Shown in pieces: positions 1 to 10,621 of a stretch of 64,000 nucleotides of DNA (positions within the stretch are counted from its first letter, which is position 1; every line of letters begins with the position of its first letter). The notes under the pieces are model-generated. The model searched no databases and was not told the origin of the DNA. It was given only the letters and a program-made list of their open reading frames with translations. The stretch comes from Mycobacterium pseudokansasii. Its GTDB lineage: Bacteria; Actinomycetota; Actinomycetes; Mycobacteriales; Mycobacteriaceae. Both the position numbers and the translations under genes were made by a program. Where the stretch lies: NCBI RefSeq assembly GCF_900566075.1, contig NZ_UPHU01000001.1:2542001-2606000 (forward strand), written 5' to 3'.

Positions 1-1
1 C

Positions 2-22
2 GCAATGGCGGAGCTGGATTAG
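2..22 (+). CDS. C-terminal end of an upstream gene, possibly aroE (partial)
   Basis: The first bases give a short open frame ending AMAELD and a TAG stop, 11 nt before the prepilin peptidase start. In H37Rv the gene before this peptidase is aroE (shikimate dehydrogenase), so this may be its last residues. Six residues are too few to identify it; the guess rests only on position. Confidence 0.3.
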   Translation, partial: AMAELD

Positions 23-33
23 CGTGGCCCGAC

Positions 34-453
34 ATGCTGGCGGGGGCGGTTGTGCTCTGGATGGGAGCGCTGTGCGTCTACGACGTCCGGGAGCGACGGT
101 TACCTAATGCGTTGACCGTGCCCGGGGCCGCGGTGATCCTGCTCGGCGCACTGGCCGCGGGCCGGGGCCTGCCGGCGCTGGCCGGCGCGGCCGCGTTAGC
201 CGGGGTGTACCTGCTGGTCCATCTACTCGCACCGGCGGCGATGGGCGCCGGTGACGTCAAGCTGGCGTTCAGCGTGGGCGGGTTAACCGGCTGCTTCGGT
301 GCCGACGTGTGGTTTCTGGCGGCGCTGGCGGCGCCGCTGTTCACCGCGGTGTGCGGCGTGGTTGCCCGGTGTATCGGCGGCGCCGCCACCGTGCCGCACG
401 GCCCATCGATGTGTCTGGCCACCGCGGTCGCGCTGGCAATGGTGTTGATGTGA
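34..453 (+). CDS. Prepilin peptidase, A24 family (Rv2551c homologue)
   Basis: This is a small polytopic membrane protein of 139 residues, the same length as I recall for Rv2551c. Family A24 enzymes cleave the leader of type IV prepilins with two membrane-proximal aspartates. The first lies in VYDVRERRLPN (about residues 15-25) and the second in GAGDVK (about residues 71-76), and both are present. Hydrophobic segments fill the rest. It is shorter than full PilD enzymes and lacks their N-terminal methyltransferase zinc domain, which is normal for this mycobacterial form. Its frame stays open to the window edge, but the ATG at 34 matches the known length. No pilin gene lies in the window. Confidence 0.8.
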   Translation: MLAGAVVLWMGALCVYDVRERRLPNALTVPGAAVILLGALAAGRGLPALAGAAALAGVYLLVHLLAPAAMGAGDVKLAFSVGGLTGCFGADVWFLAALAAPLFTAVCGVVARCIGGAATVPHGPSMCLATAVALAMVLM

Positions 454-487
454 GGTCGGATTACTCGCGAACCATGGCACTCTCGAC

Positions 488-556
488 GTGACAGCCACAC
501 CGGTGCGAGACCGCCAACTGTCCGATGTTCTCGAACAGATGCGCAACGAGCAGTGA
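488..556 (+). pseudogene. VapB-like antitoxin relic
   Basis: A 22-codon frame (GTG start, TGA stop) ends so that its stop overlaps the GTG that opens the VapC-like peptide, the usual geometry of a vapBC operon. Only this piece remains between the prepilin peptidase and aroF. It is too short to be a complete antitoxin and has no recognisable DNA-binding domain. I infer that it is the residue of a deleted toxin-antitoxin pair, because the H37Rv interval between Rv2551c and aroF carries several vapBC loci. The family assignment rests on context. Confidence 0.4.
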
Positions 557-627
557 TCTATCTGTACACCTCGGCGCTGACCACGTTGCTCATCGCCGAA
601 CCGGAGACGGCGGAACCGCGTCGCGAC
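553..627 (+). pseudogene. VapC toxin N-terminal relic read in frame into aroF
   Basis: About 25 codons starting [20 protein letters not shown] match the start of a PIN-domain VapC toxin (typical form MIYLDTSALxKLLxxEPET). The first catalytic Asp is replaced by Tyr at position 5, and everything after about residue 25 is gone. The frame then runs without a stop into chorismate synthase, so translation from 553 would give AroF with 43 extra residues. It cannot be an active nuclease. It looks like the scar of a deletion between a vapC gene and the aroF leader. Confidence 0.6.
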
Positions 628-681
628 ATACGGCTCATGCCGGTCAGCGAGCCCGGGACGTCCACATGGGAAGATGTTCGG

Positions 682-1887
682 GTGTTGCGCTGGATCACCG
701 CGGGTGAGTCCCATGGCCGTGCGTTGGTGGCCGTGGTCGACGGCATGGTCGCCGGAGTGGACGTCACCTCGACCGACATCGCCGACCAGCTGGCCCGCCG
801 CCGGTTGGGCTACGGTCGTGGCGCGCGGATGACGTTCGAGCGCGACGCGGTGACGGTGTTGTCCGGCGTGCGTCACGGCAGCACGCTGGGCGGACCCATC
901 GCCATCGAGATCGGCAACACCGAATGGCCGAAGTGGGAAACCGTGATGGCCCCCGACCCCGTCGACCCGGCCCAACTGCAGGATGTGGCCCGCAACGCGC
1001 CGCTCACCCGGCCGCGTCCGGGCCACGCCGACTACGCCGGCATGCTCAAGTTCGGCTTCGACGACGCCCGGCCGGTGCTCGAGCGGGCCAGTGCCCGCGA
1101 GACCGCCGCGCGCGTGGCCGCCGGAACCGTCGCGCGGCAGTTCCTCAAACAGGCGCTGGGTGTCGACGTGCTGTCCCATGTGATTTCAATCGGCTCGTCG
1201 GCGCCTTACGACGGCCCGCCGCCCGGGGCCGAACACCTGGCCACCATCGATGCCAGCCCGGTCCGCGCGTTCGGCAAGGCTGCCGAGCAGGCCATGATCG
1301 CCGAGCTCGAAGCGGCCAAAAAAGACGGCGACACCCTGGGCGGCGTGGTGGAGGTCGTGGCACTGGGCCTGCCGGTGGGGGTGGGATCGTTCACCAGCGG
1401 CGACAACCGGCTGGACAGCCAACTGGCCGCGGCCGTGATGGGCATCCAGGCGATCAAGGGTGTGGAGATCGGTGACGGGTTCGAGACCGCGCGCCGTCGC
1501 GGCAGCCTGGCTCACGACGAGATGTACCCCGGGTCTGACGGTGTCGTCCGCTCCACCAACCGGGCCGGTGGGCTCGAAGGTGGGATGACCAACGGCCAGC
1601 CGCTGCGGGTGCGCGCCGCGATGAAGCCCATCTCCACCGTGCCGCGGGCGCTGGCCACCGTCGACCTGGCCACCGGGGACGAGGCCGTTGCCATCCACCA
1701 GCGCTCCGACGTGTGCGCGGTGCCGGCCGCCGGGGTGGTGGCCGAGGCCATGGTGGCGCTGGTGCTGGCGCGCGCGGTCCTGGAGAAGTTCGGTGGCGAT
1801 TCGCTGACCGAAACCCGCCGCAATATCGAGGCCTACCAGCGCGCGGTCACCGACCGCCAGTCACCGGCCGCTCGGGTGTCGGGATAG
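682..1887 (+). CDS. aroF: Chorismate synthase
   Basis: The enzyme converts 5-enolpyruvylshikimate 3-phosphate to chorismate with reduced FMN, the last step of the shikimate pathway in the cytosol. The GTG at 682 gives 401 residues beginning [12 protein letters not shown], equal to the length I recall for the H37Rv protein (called aroF there, aroC elsewhere). The GESHG signature is at residues 8-12, and a second family signature with [14 protein letters not shown] lies near residues 130-150. An in-frame GTG at 553 would add a VapC-derived extension, which is unlikely to be native. It is the first gene of aroF-aroK-aroB-aroQ; the gap to aroK is 16 nt. Confidence 0.96.
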   Translation: MLRWITAGESHGRALVAVVDGMVAGVDVTSTDIADQLARRRLGYGRGARMTFERDAVTVLSGVRHGSTLGGPIAIEIGNTEWPKWETVMAPDPVDPAQLQDVARNAPLTRPRPGHADYAGMLKFGFDDARPVLERASARETAARVAAGTVARQFLKQALGVDVLSHVISIGSSAPYDGPPPGAEHLATIDASPVRAFGKAAEQAMIAELEAAKKDGDTLGGVVEVVALGLPVGVGSFTSGDNRLDSQLAAAVMGIQAIKGVEIGDGFETARRRGSLAHDEMYPGSDGVVRSTNRAGGLEGGMTNGQPLRVRAAMKPISTVPRALATVDLATGDEAVAIHQRSDVCAVPAAGVVAEAMVALVLARAVLEKFGGDSLTETRRNIEAYQRAVTDRQSPAARVSG

Positions 1888-3958
<2,071 letters not shown>

Positions 3959-3962
<4 letters not shown>

Positions 3963-4711
3963 TCCTGCTTGGGCTTGTTAACGGGGTTGGTCTGGTCATC
4001 GTCGAGACGGATCGCCTCGGTGCGTGCCTCAGCGTCGCTGGTGGGGATCGTCTCGGTGGGCGCCTCGGACTCGCCGGTGCGGATCACCTCGGTCGGAGAC
4101 TCACGCTCTGCGGTGGCGATCGCCTCGGTGGGTGCTTCGCGTTCGACGGTGGCAACGGCGGTGGGCGCGGTGGCCTGCGCCTCCGCCCGGGGGGCCTGGA
4201 TCTCCCCGGTCGGCGTCTCGTCGGCGCGCACAGCGGAGAATACGTCGGTATCGCCACGACCCCTGGATCCGTCGTGCGCGGGGGGTGGGGGAGCATTGCG
4301 GTCGATACGCCAGCGGCCGACGGCCACCCCGGTGATCGCGAACAGGAAGACGATGAGCGCGGTGAAGGCCGCAAACGTCGTCAGCTCGTTGATCAGCCCA
4401 CCGGCGTAGACGCCGTTGTAGAAAACGGCGATGAGCCAGATCACCGCACCGCTGAGCACTCCGGCTGTCAGGCCGGCCAGCAGCCAGGTCATGGCCAGGT
4501 CTTCGCGGCGGTCGGGGTCCGGATTGGCTTTGGCGTCGGCGTTTCCGTCGGTGAGTCCCCACACCACGACGGCGATGATGTACAACGCGAGAAGCACCAG
4601 GCTGATCAATCCGGCCTGAGTCTGCCAGGCGTTGATCAGCGCGCCCTGAAAAAGGCGCAAAACGACCATCGCGGCGGCGAACACCAGTCCGCGCAGCATC
4701 CAGTTAGTCAT
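3959..4711 (-). CDS. Four-TM membrane protein with TE-rich repeat tail (Rv2536 homologue)
   Basis: This 250-residue protein has no function I can assign. The N-terminal 135 residues hold about four hydrophobic helices, roughly residues 5-25, 33-53, 75-100 and 110-132, with a charged loop between the second and third. The cytosolic tail is Pro/Glu/Thr-rich. Its last 60 residues carry four tandem 12-residue units of the form ExEAPTExIxTx, ending PVNKPKQD. It lies between aroQ (convergent) and pepQ (divergent), as Rv2536 does in H37Rv. A TACGCT hexamer on the minus strand 8 nt before the ATG suggests a leaderless transcript. Confidence 0.75.
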
Positions 4712-4743
4712 GGGAGTTCAGCGTAGCTGTACCGTCAACGGTC

Positions 4744-5862
4744 GTGACACATTCCCAGCGTCGACACAACCTGAAAGCCAAAATCGGTGCCGCCGGACTG
4801 GATGCGATGCTGGTCACCGACCTGATAAATGTCCGATATCTATCCGGTTTCAGCGGGTCGAACGGCGCGTTGCTGGTGTTCGCCGACGACCGCGAAGCCG
4901 TACTGGCCACCGACGGCCGGTACCGCACTCAGGCCGCGCAGCAGGCGCCCGACCTCGAGGTGGTCATCGAGCGGGCACTCGGCCGTCACCTGAGCTGCCG
5001 TGCGGCCGAATGCGGCGTCGGCAGGCTGGGTTTCGAAAGCCATGTGGTCACGGTGGATGGCCTGGATGCGCTGACGGCTGCGCTGCAGGACACCGAGACC
5101 GAGCTGGTCCGCGCGTCGGGGACGGTGGAGGCGCTGCGTGAGGTCAAGGATGCCGGTGAGCTCGCGTTGTTGCGGCTGGCCTGCGAAGCGGCCGACGCCG
5201 CGCTGACCGACCTGCTACGGCGCGGCGGCCTGCGCCCGGGCCGCACCGAGCGCGAGGTGGCCCGCGACCTGGAAGGGCTGATGTTCGATCACGGCGCCGA
5301 CGCCGTGTCGTTCGAGACGATCGTGGCGGCCGGACCGAATTCGGCCATCCCGCACCACCGGCCCACCGACGCGGTGCTGGCCACCGGTGATTTCGTCAAG
5401 ATCGACTTCGGCGCGCTGGTCGCCGGCTATCACTCCGACATGACCCGCACCTTCGTGCTGGGCAAGGCGGCCGACTGGCAGCTGGAGCTCTACCAGCTGG
5501 TCTCCCGGGCGCAGCGGGCCGGTCGCGAGGCGTTGTGCCCGGATGCCGAGCTGCGTGAGGTCGACGCCGCCGCGCGCCAGTTGATCACCGACGCGGGCTA
5601 CGGCGACAACTTTGGACACGGTCTGGGACACGGTGTTGGCCTGCAGATACACGAAGCGCCGGGCATCGGGGCGACATCCGCCGGTACACTACTTGCGGGC
5701 TCCGTGGTGACCGTGGAGCCCGGCGTCTATCTACCCGGCCGCGGCGGTGTCCGCATCGAGGACACATTGGTAGTGCCCTCCAAGACGCCAGGCGCCTCGG
5801 AAAGCGCCGGACAGACCCCGGAGTTGTTGACCCGGTTCCCCAAGGAACTGGCCATTTTGTAG
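4744..5862 (+). CDS. pepQ: Xaa-Pro dipeptidase-like M24 metallopeptidase
   Basis: A cytosolic creatinase/prolidase-fold peptidase of 372 residues, the length I recall for Rv2535c. The N-terminal creatinase domain contains INVRYLSGFSGSNGALLV (around residue 28). The C-terminal pita-bread domain carries the metal ligands: Asp in KIDFGALVAGYHSDMTR (around 220-236), His in GHGLGHGVGLQIHE (around 293-306), Glu in VEPGVY and Glu in GGVRIEDT. The GTG start has no clear ribosome site. A TACCGT hexamer ends 8 nt upstream, so the mRNA may be leaderless. efp follows 15 nt downstream. Confidence 0.9.
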   Translation: MTHSQRRHNLKAKIGAAGLDAMLVTDLINVRYLSGFSGSNGALLVFADDREAVLATDGRYRTQAAQQAPDLEVVIERALGRHLSCRAAECGVGRLGFESHVVTVDGLDALTAALQDTETELVRASGTVEALREVKDAGELALLRLACEAADAALTDLLRRGGLRPGRTEREVARDLEGLMFDHGADAVSFETIVAAGPNSAIPHHRPTDAVLATGDFVKIDFGALVAGYHSDMTRTFVLGKAADWQLELYQLVSRAQRAGREALCPDAELREVDAAARQLITDAGYGDNFGHGLGHGVGLQIHEAPGIGATSAGTLLAGSVVTVEPGVYLPGRGGVRIEDTLVVPSKTPGASESAGQTPELLTRFPKELAIL

Positions 5863-5877
5863 GAGATTTAGCAGACC

Positions 5878-6441
5878 GTGGCGACCACCGCTGACTTCAA
5901 GAACGGACTCGTCCTGAATATCGACGGGCAGCTGTGGCAAATCGTCGAGTTTCAGCACGTCAAGCCGGGCAAGGGCCCGGCATTCGTGCGAACCAAGCTC
6001 AAGAACGTGCTGTCGGGCAAGGTCGTCGACAAGACCTACAACGCCGGGGTGAAGGTGGAAACCGCCACCGTGGACCGCCGCGACACCACCTACCTGTACC
6101 GCGACGGCTCGGACTTCGTGTTCATGGACAGCCAGGACTACGAGCAGCATCCGCTGCCGGAGTCCCTGGTCGGCGACGCCGCGCGGTTTCTGCTGGAGGG
6201 CATGCCGGTGCAGGTGGCCTTCCATAACGGGGCGCCGCTGTACATCGAGCTGCCGGTAACCGTCGAACTCGAAGTCACCCACACCGAGCCGGGGTTGCAG
6301 GGTGACCGGTCCAGCGCCGGCACGAAGCCGGCCACGCTGGAGACCGGCGCCCAGATCCAGGTGCCGCTGTTCATCAACACCGGGGACAAGCTGAAGGTCG
6401 ATTCGCGCGACGGCAGCTACCTGGGCAGGGTCAACGTCTGA
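5878..6441 (+). CDS. efp: Translation elongation factor P
   Basis: EF-P enters the ribosomal E-site and rescues stalls at polyproline stretches. The GTG at 5878 gives 187 residues, full length. The N-terminal KOW-like domain ends in the conserved loop PGKGP (residues 30-34), where Lys32 is the tip residue that is modified in some bacteria. Two OB domains follow, with the EF-P signature [10 protein letters not shown] at the C-terminus. A TAGGAG ribosome site overlaps the pepQ stop. It lies between pepQ and nusB as in H37Rv and was probably co-transcribed with them. Confidence 0.96.
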   Translation: MATTADFKNGLVLNIDGQLWQIVEFQHVKPGKGPAFVRTKLKNVLSGKVVDKTYNAGVKVETATVDRRDTTYLYRDGSDFVFMDSQDYEQHPLPESLVGDAARFLLEGMPVQVAFHNGAPLYIELPVTVELEVTHTEPGLQGDRSSAGTKPATLETGAQIQVPLFINTGDKLKVDSRDGSYLGRVNV

Positions 6442-6443
6442 GC

Positions 6444-6968
6444 ATGCCCGAGGGAAGACCGGGCAAGCCGGTTAAAGGACGCCATCAGGCCCGCAAGCGC
6501 GCGGTGGACCTGTTGTTCGAGGCCGAGGCGCGGGGCATGAGCCCGCTCGAGGTGGTCGAGTCGCGCACCGCACTCGCGGCAGCCAAGCCGGAAGTCGCGC
6601 CGTTGCATCCCTACACCGCCGCGGTGGCGCGCGGCGTCAGCGAGGACGCCGCCCACATCGACGACCTGATCGCCGCGCATCTGCAGGGCTGGACCCTGGA
6701 TCGGCTGCCTGCGGTGGATCGCGCCATTCTGCGGGTTTCGGTGTGGGAATTGCTGCATGCCGACGACGTCCCCGAACCGGTAGCCGTCGACGAGGCCGTC
6801 GAGCTGGCCAAGGAACTGTCCACCGACGATTCGCCCGGCTTCGTCAACGGAGTGCTGGGGCAAGTCATGCTGGTGACGCCGCAGATCCGCGCGGCCGCTC
6901 ACGCGGTCCGCCAGGCGGTGCCTGGAGATGCGGAACGCCTGCCGGAAAACCAAGGATCGGGTTCATGA
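6444..6968 (+). CDS. nusB: Transcription antitermination factor NusB
   Basis: An all-helical RNA-binding protein that joins NusE at boxA in rRNA operons. The NusB fold is clear: [16 protein letters not shown] at the N-terminus, [20 protein letters not shown] in the middle and [14 protein letters not shown] at the end. At 174 residues it exceeds the about 156 recalled for H37Rv, mainly through a longer acidic tail after residue 157. It begins 2 nt after the efp stop, and its own stop overlaps the ATG of the next membrane gene (ATGA), so the operon is tightly coupled. Confidence 0.94.
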   Translation: MPEGRPGKPVKGRHQARKRAVDLLFEAEARGMSPLEVVESRTALAAAKPEVAPLHPYTAAVARGVSEDAAHIDDLIAAHLQGWTLDRLPAVDRAILRVSVWELLHADDVPEPVAVDEAVELAKELSTDDSPGFVNGVLGQVMLVTPQIRAAAHAVRQAVPGDAERLPENQGSGS

Positions 6969-7372
6969 GCAGACTCGAATTGCGTGTCGTGATCGCCGCC
7001 TGGATGGCCGCGGCGGTGGTGTTCGGCGCTGTGATCTGCGCTGCCTACGGGTGGGCGATCGTCGCCTCGGCGCTGTCGATCTATGCGCTGGGCGTGGGCG
7101 CCTGGCTGTATCACTGTGTAGAGCGCCTGGTCTTGGCCCGTCGCATCAGCACGGTTCGCTCGGCGGCCAAGCCGCTGCAGCCCCTGCTGCCGGTGATGGC
7201 CGCGATCATGGGTCTGACCCAGGCGGTGGTGCGGTCCCTCGGCGATGTCACCGACCTGCCGGCGCGTCGCTGGGAGTTTCCGCAATTTCCCCAACTTCCG
7301 ATGATGCGCTGGGTCGACAGCACGCTGGGTAACCGGCGGATCGTCGACAGCGACGACGAACGGGATGGCTGA
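6965..7372 (+). CDS. Two-TM membrane protein (Rv2532c homologue)
   Basis: A 135-residue protein of unknown function that closely follows Rv2532c as I recall it. Two adjacent hydrophobic stretches, roughly residues 8-27 and 29-49, form a membrane hairpin. A basic segment ([13 protein letters not shown]) follows, then a hydrophobic stretch that may lie along the membrane, and a charged C-terminus (DSDDERDG). The ATG at 6965 overlaps the nusB stop, so translation is coupled. The longer upstream frame from 6743 lies inside nusB and is not used. It is the last gene conserved before the accessory block. Confidence 0.75.
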   Translation: MSRLELRVVIAAWMAAAVVFGAVICAAYGWAIVASALSIYALGVGAWLYHCVERLVLARRISTVRSAAKPLQPLLPVMAAIMGLTQAVVRSLGDVTDLPARRWEFPQFPQLPMMRWVDSTLGNRRIVDSDDERDG

Positions 7373-7409
7373 CCATGCGTCCCGTCGTCGGTGCTGCTCC
7401 CGCCCGACC

Positions 7410-8885
7410 CTAGACGACCACGAAAAACGAATCCCGGTAGGCCTCAAGAAGTCTCAGCCACAATTCGCTGACAGTCGGAAAGCACGGCACGGCGTGCCAC
7501 AACCGCTCGATCGGCACTTGGCCGGCGACGGCGATGGTGGCCGAGTGCAGCATCTCCGTGACGCCCGGGCCCACCATGGTCACGCCGACCAGATGGCCGC
7601 GATCAACGTCGACCACCATTCGCGCCCGGCCTCTGTACCCGTCGGCATAAAGCTTGGCTCCCATGACGACGTCCCCGATTTCGACATCGACGGCCTTGAC
7701 CCGGTGCCCGGCCTGCACCGCCTGTTCTTCTGTGAGGCCGACCGCGGCGACTTCGGGGTCGGTGAAAAGGGCCTGCGGCACGGCGTGATGGTCTGCGGTG
7801 GTCGCATGAACGCCCCACGGCGCGGTGTCCAGCGGCGTGCCCGCGGCGCGGGCGCCGATGGCCGCACCGGCAATGCGCGCTTGGTACTTGCCCTGATGGG
7901 TCAGCAGCGCGCGGTGATTGACATCGCCGGCCGCGTAGAGCCAACCATCTTCGACGGCGGGCACGCAGCAGGTGTCGTCGACATCGAGCCAGCTGCCGGG
8001 GGTTAATCCGACTGTTTCCAAGCCGATATGGTCGGTGAGGGGTTTTCGGCCGGTGGCAAACAGTATTTCGTCGACCTCGAGCTCGGTGCCGTCGGTCAGC
8101 GCGAGTGCCAGCGGGCAGTAGGGGTATGCCCGGCTGAGTTCGCGAACTGTCACACCCGTGCGCACGTCCACACCAGCCTCTGCCAGACCGCGGCCGACAA
8201 GCTCTCCCACAAAGGGTTCCATCCGCGGCAGTAGGCGCGAGCCTCTGGCCAGTAAGGTCACCTTTGAGCCCAATCCTTGCCAGGCCGTTGCCATTTCGAC
8301 ACCCACGCCGCCGGCCCCGACAATGGCGAGCCGGTTCGGGACATCGCTACTGTCATTGGCTTCGCGGTTGGTCCAGGGTCGTGCTTCGGCTAGGCCGGGC
8401 AAGTCGGGGATCGCGGACCGGCTTCCGGTGCAGATGACAACCGCGTGCCGGACGGCCAGCACCACCTCCCTGCCGCTGGGTGTGGTGACGACAACTCGTC
8501 GCGGACCGTCCAACCGTCCATGTCCACGGACCAGCGTCGCTCCGATACCGGCCACCCAGTCGACCCGGCTGGTGTCGTCCCAGTCGTTCACATAGCGGTC
8601 GCGGCGGCCGAAGACACCGGCCGGGTCTATCGCACCGGTGACCGCCTCGCGCGCGCCGTCGACCCGGCGGACGTCGGAGACCGCGAGGACCGGACGCAGC
8701 AGCGACTTGCTGGGCACGCAGGCCCAATACGAACACTCGCCCCCGACGAGCTCACGTTCGACCACCGCGACGTCCAGGCCGGCCGCCCGTGCGCGGTCCG
8801 CCACACTCTGGCCCACCGGACCCGCCCCGAGCACCACTACGTCGAATGTCTGGTCGTATGTCTGTTCCTGTTGGTCGGCCGCCAT
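7410..8885 (-). CDS. Class I pyridine nucleotide-disulfide oxidoreductase-like flavoprotein
   Basis: A 491-residue FAD/NAD(P) protein with the layout of lipoamide dehydrogenase or mercuric reductase. The FAD Rossmann motif GAGPVG is at residues 20-25, and the redox pair is present as [13 protein letters not shown] (Cys51, Cys56). A second Rossmann motif is [11 protein letters not shown] (around 193-203), an FATGRKP motif and an AAGDV motif follow, and the C-terminal interface domain is complete. The usual HPTxSE motif reads FPTVSE, so the catalytic-base His is Phe469 while Glu474 is kept. Substrate is unknown. It resembles Rv0794c (lpdB) more than the pyruvate-complex enzyme. A TAGGAT hexamer 7 nt before the ATG predicts a leaderless mRNA. 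It is divergent from the PucR gene. Confidence 0.78.
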   Translation of the reverse strand: MAADQQEQTYDQTFDVVVLGAGPVGQSVADRARAAGLDVAVVERELVGGECSYWACVPSKSLLRPVLAVSDVRRVDGAREAVTGAIDPAGVFGRRDRYVNDWDDTSRVDWVAGIGATLVRGHGRLDGPRRVVVTTPSGREVVLAVRHAVVICTGSRSAIPDLPGLAEARPWTNREANDSSDVPNRLAIVGAGGVGVEMATAWQGLGSKVTLLARGSRLLPRMEPFVGELVGRGLAEAGVDVRTGVTVRELSRAYPYCPLALALTDGTELEVDEILFATGRKPLTDHIGLETVGLTPGSWLDVDDTCCVPAVEDGWLYAAGDVNHRALLTHQGKYQARIAGAAIGARAAGTPLDTAPWGVHATTADHHAVPQALFTDPEVAAVGLTEEQAVQAGHRVKAVDVEIGDVVMGAKLYADGYRGRARMVVDVDRGHLVGVTMVGPGVTEMLHSATIAVAGQVPIERLWHAVPCFPTVSELWLRLLEAYRDSFFVVV

Positions 8886-8892
8886 GGCCGAA

Positions 8893-8898
8893 ATCCTA
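8893..8898 (-). promoter_or_regulatory. -10 hexamer TAGGAT, leaderless promoter of the flavoprotein gene
   Basis: On the minus strand TAGGAT fits the mycobacterial TAnnnT -10 element and ends 7 nt before the ATG. This would place transcription start at or next to the first codon. No -35 was recognised. Confidence 0.45.
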
Positions 8899-8971
8899 TG
8901 TGCAGGCCGTTTTCGGGATCCGCTCGATTCCGAATTACCCTGGGTGAACAGTCCGGATTTGGGGGCGGCTG

Positions 8972-10507
8972 GTGATCACGTTGGACCGCTTGGTGAATGT
9001 GTTGGGTGGTTACGGCGTGCGGCTGCGGTGGTCGTCGTTGCCCAGGTCGACGGAATTGCGCAGTGTGGTGATCCACGAGGCAGCCGCGACCCGTCCGGTA
9101 GTCGGAGATGTGTTGCTGGCGATCGGCGCGAGTTCCGTCGCGGAAGCGGTTCAGTGGGCGGCGTCGGCCCGAGCTGTGGTGGTGTTGACCCGCGACGGCG
9201 CATCGCCCGTGACCTTGGAGGGTGACCTCACGGCGGGAGCGGGCATGGTGCTCGACGAGTCGCTGTCCTGGAGCGAGGTCGCCGCGGTCGTCTACGGGCT
9301 GGTTTTGGAGGGCCGCGAGACGGAATCCGGACGTGGTCCCACGGATCTGTTCGCGCTGGCCGACAGCCTGGCCGAGGCCACCGGTGGAGCGGTGACCATC
9401 GAAGATCGGCTGTTGCGGGTACTGGCGTACTCGCGGCCGCAGCAAGGCGCCGACCCCGCGCGGGTCGCCACCATTTTGGGCCGCCAGACGCCGGAGCAGC
9501 TGCGCGTGCTCTTGGACGAGCGCGGAGTATTAGCTCACCTGGCCACGTCCGAGGATCCGCTTCACGTTGCCGCAGACAGCGAACATGGCCTGACCGGGCG
9601 CATGGTGGTGGCCGTCCGCTCCGGACGCGAAGTCTTGGGGTCGGTGTGGGTGGCGTGTTCGGCTGCGTTGAGCGGTGCCGAGCGCACCGCGTTGACCGAC
9701 GGCGCGCATACCGTGGCCCTGCATCTGCTGCGGTCTCGAGCCAGCGCCGACTTGGAGCGCCAGGTCGAATCCGAACTGGTGATTCAGCTGCTGGAGGGCA
9801 CCATTGACGCCGCCACGGTCGCCAGCAGGCTGGGATTGCCGCGCGGTCCGCTGCGGGTGATTGCGTTGCGGGCGTTCGTCGGCGCCGACCGTGATGCCGC
9901 GCTGCTGTTGGCTTTCGAGCGCGTCACCACGGGGTTCGGTTGGTCACGGCCGGGCCGCAGCGCGTTGGCGGGCAATACCGTCTACACCGTGCTGCCCGGC
10001 GATCAGCCGGCAACGGCGCGGCGCTGGTTCAGCGGTGTCCGGGCGGCGCTGCCCGAGGGGGCCCGGGTGTGGGCCGGCATCAGCGGACCGGCCGAGGTGG
10101 CCGACCTCGTCGCGGCTCGCCAGGAGGCCGACGAGTGTCTGGCGCTGCACCAGCTGTCCCCGGACAGCGCCTCCCCACCGGCATACGACCGGTCCTGGGA
10201 TGACATCCTGCTGCAACGGTTGCGTACCGCGGCCAGGTCCGGGCGGTTGCCAGATCGTGGGCCGGTGGCCGAGCTGCGCCGCCACGACCGAACCAACGCC
10301 ACCGAGTACGTGCCCACGCTGCGGGCCTGGCTGGAGGAGCAGGGCGACCCGGCGCGGGCCGGTGAGCGTCTGGGGGTGCACGAGAACACCGTGCGTTACC
10401 GGCTGCGGAAGATGGCCGAGATCACCACTTTGTCGCTGGACGACGCCAAGAAGCGGTTGGCCATGACGATCGAGCTGGCGGCCACCGATTCTGACGGGCT
10501 GCTGTAG
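8972..10507 (+). CDS. PucR-family transcriptional regulator
   Basis: A 511-residue regulator. The N-terminal half (to about residue 125) matches the PucR ligand-binding region, including a segment of the type [12 protein letters not shown] middle GGDEF-like/CdaR region follows. The last 50 residues hold the PucR C-terminal helix-turn-helix, [22 protein letters not shown], starting at residue 464. Relatives control purine catabolism or, in mycobacteria, proline catabolism (PruC); the effector here is unknown. Its neighbours are two flavoproteins, one resembling D-amino-acid dehydrogenase, so amino-acid oxidation is a reasonable guess. The GTG start follows a GGGGGCGG stretch. Confidence 0.82.
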   Translation: MITLDRLVNVLGGYGVRLRWSSLPRSTELRSVVIHEAAATRPVVGDVLLAIGASSVAEAVQWAASARAVVVLTRDGASPVTLEGDLTAGAGMVLDESLSWSEVAAVVYGLVLEGRETESGRGPTDLFALADSLAEATGGAVTIEDRLLRVLAYSRPQQGADPARVATILGRQTPEQLRVLLDERGVLAHLATSEDPLHVAADSEHGLTGRMVVAVRSGREVLGSVWVACSAALSGAERTALTDGAHTVALHLLRSRASADLERQVESELVIQLLEGTIDAATVASRLGLPRGPLRVIALRAFVGADRDAALLLAFERVTTGFGWSRPGRSALAGNTVYTVLPGDQPATARRWFSGVRAALPEGARVWAGISGPAEVADLVAARQEADECLALHQLSPDSASPPAYDRSWDDILLQRLRTAARSGRLPDRGPVAELRRHDRTNATEYVPTLRAWLEEQGDPARAGERLGVHENTVRYRLRKMAEITTLSLDDAKKRLAMTIELAATDSDGLL

Positions 10508-10536
10508 CAACCCGACAACGCGCGACGGCCGGGTTG
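10508..10536 (+). terminator. Hairpin after the PucR gene
   Basis: CAACCCG (10508-10514) pairs with CGGGTTG (10530-10536) directly after the stop codon. There is no T tract. It partly overlaps the first copy of the 20-bp direct repeat, so it could be either a terminator or part of an operator. Confidence 0.35.
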
Positions 10537-10602
10537 TCGGACTTCGGCAAACACTGCGGCGCCTGTCGACGCCACCCTGGAGGTTGTCAACCTCCGGCAA
10601 AC
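10533..10602. promoter_or_regulatory. Pair of 20-bp direct repeats exactly 50 bp apart, second copy overlapping a palindrome
   Basis: Positions 10533-10552 and 10583-10602 share 16 of 20 bases in the pattern GTTGTCnnnCTnCGGCAAAC. The second copy overlaps a palindrome GGAGGTTG-T-CAACCTCC at 10579-10595. The pair lies between the PucR gene and the Rv1733c-like gene, just upstream of the latter's ribosome site. Two similar sites on the same helix face (50 bp is close to five turns) suggest a regulator-binding region; PucR is the obvious candidate. This is inference from pattern only. Confidence 0.45.
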
Positions 10603-10621
10603 CCGTCGATAGGAATGTCCG

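Noticed and set aside
283..1179. 298-residue frame antisense to the prepilin peptidase and aroF
   Set aside because: It lies opposite well-supported genes and has the composition of a shadow frame.
10508..10621. DosR box upstream of the Rv1733c-like gene
   Set aside because: The sequence does not match the DosR palindrome; the repeats there have a different core.
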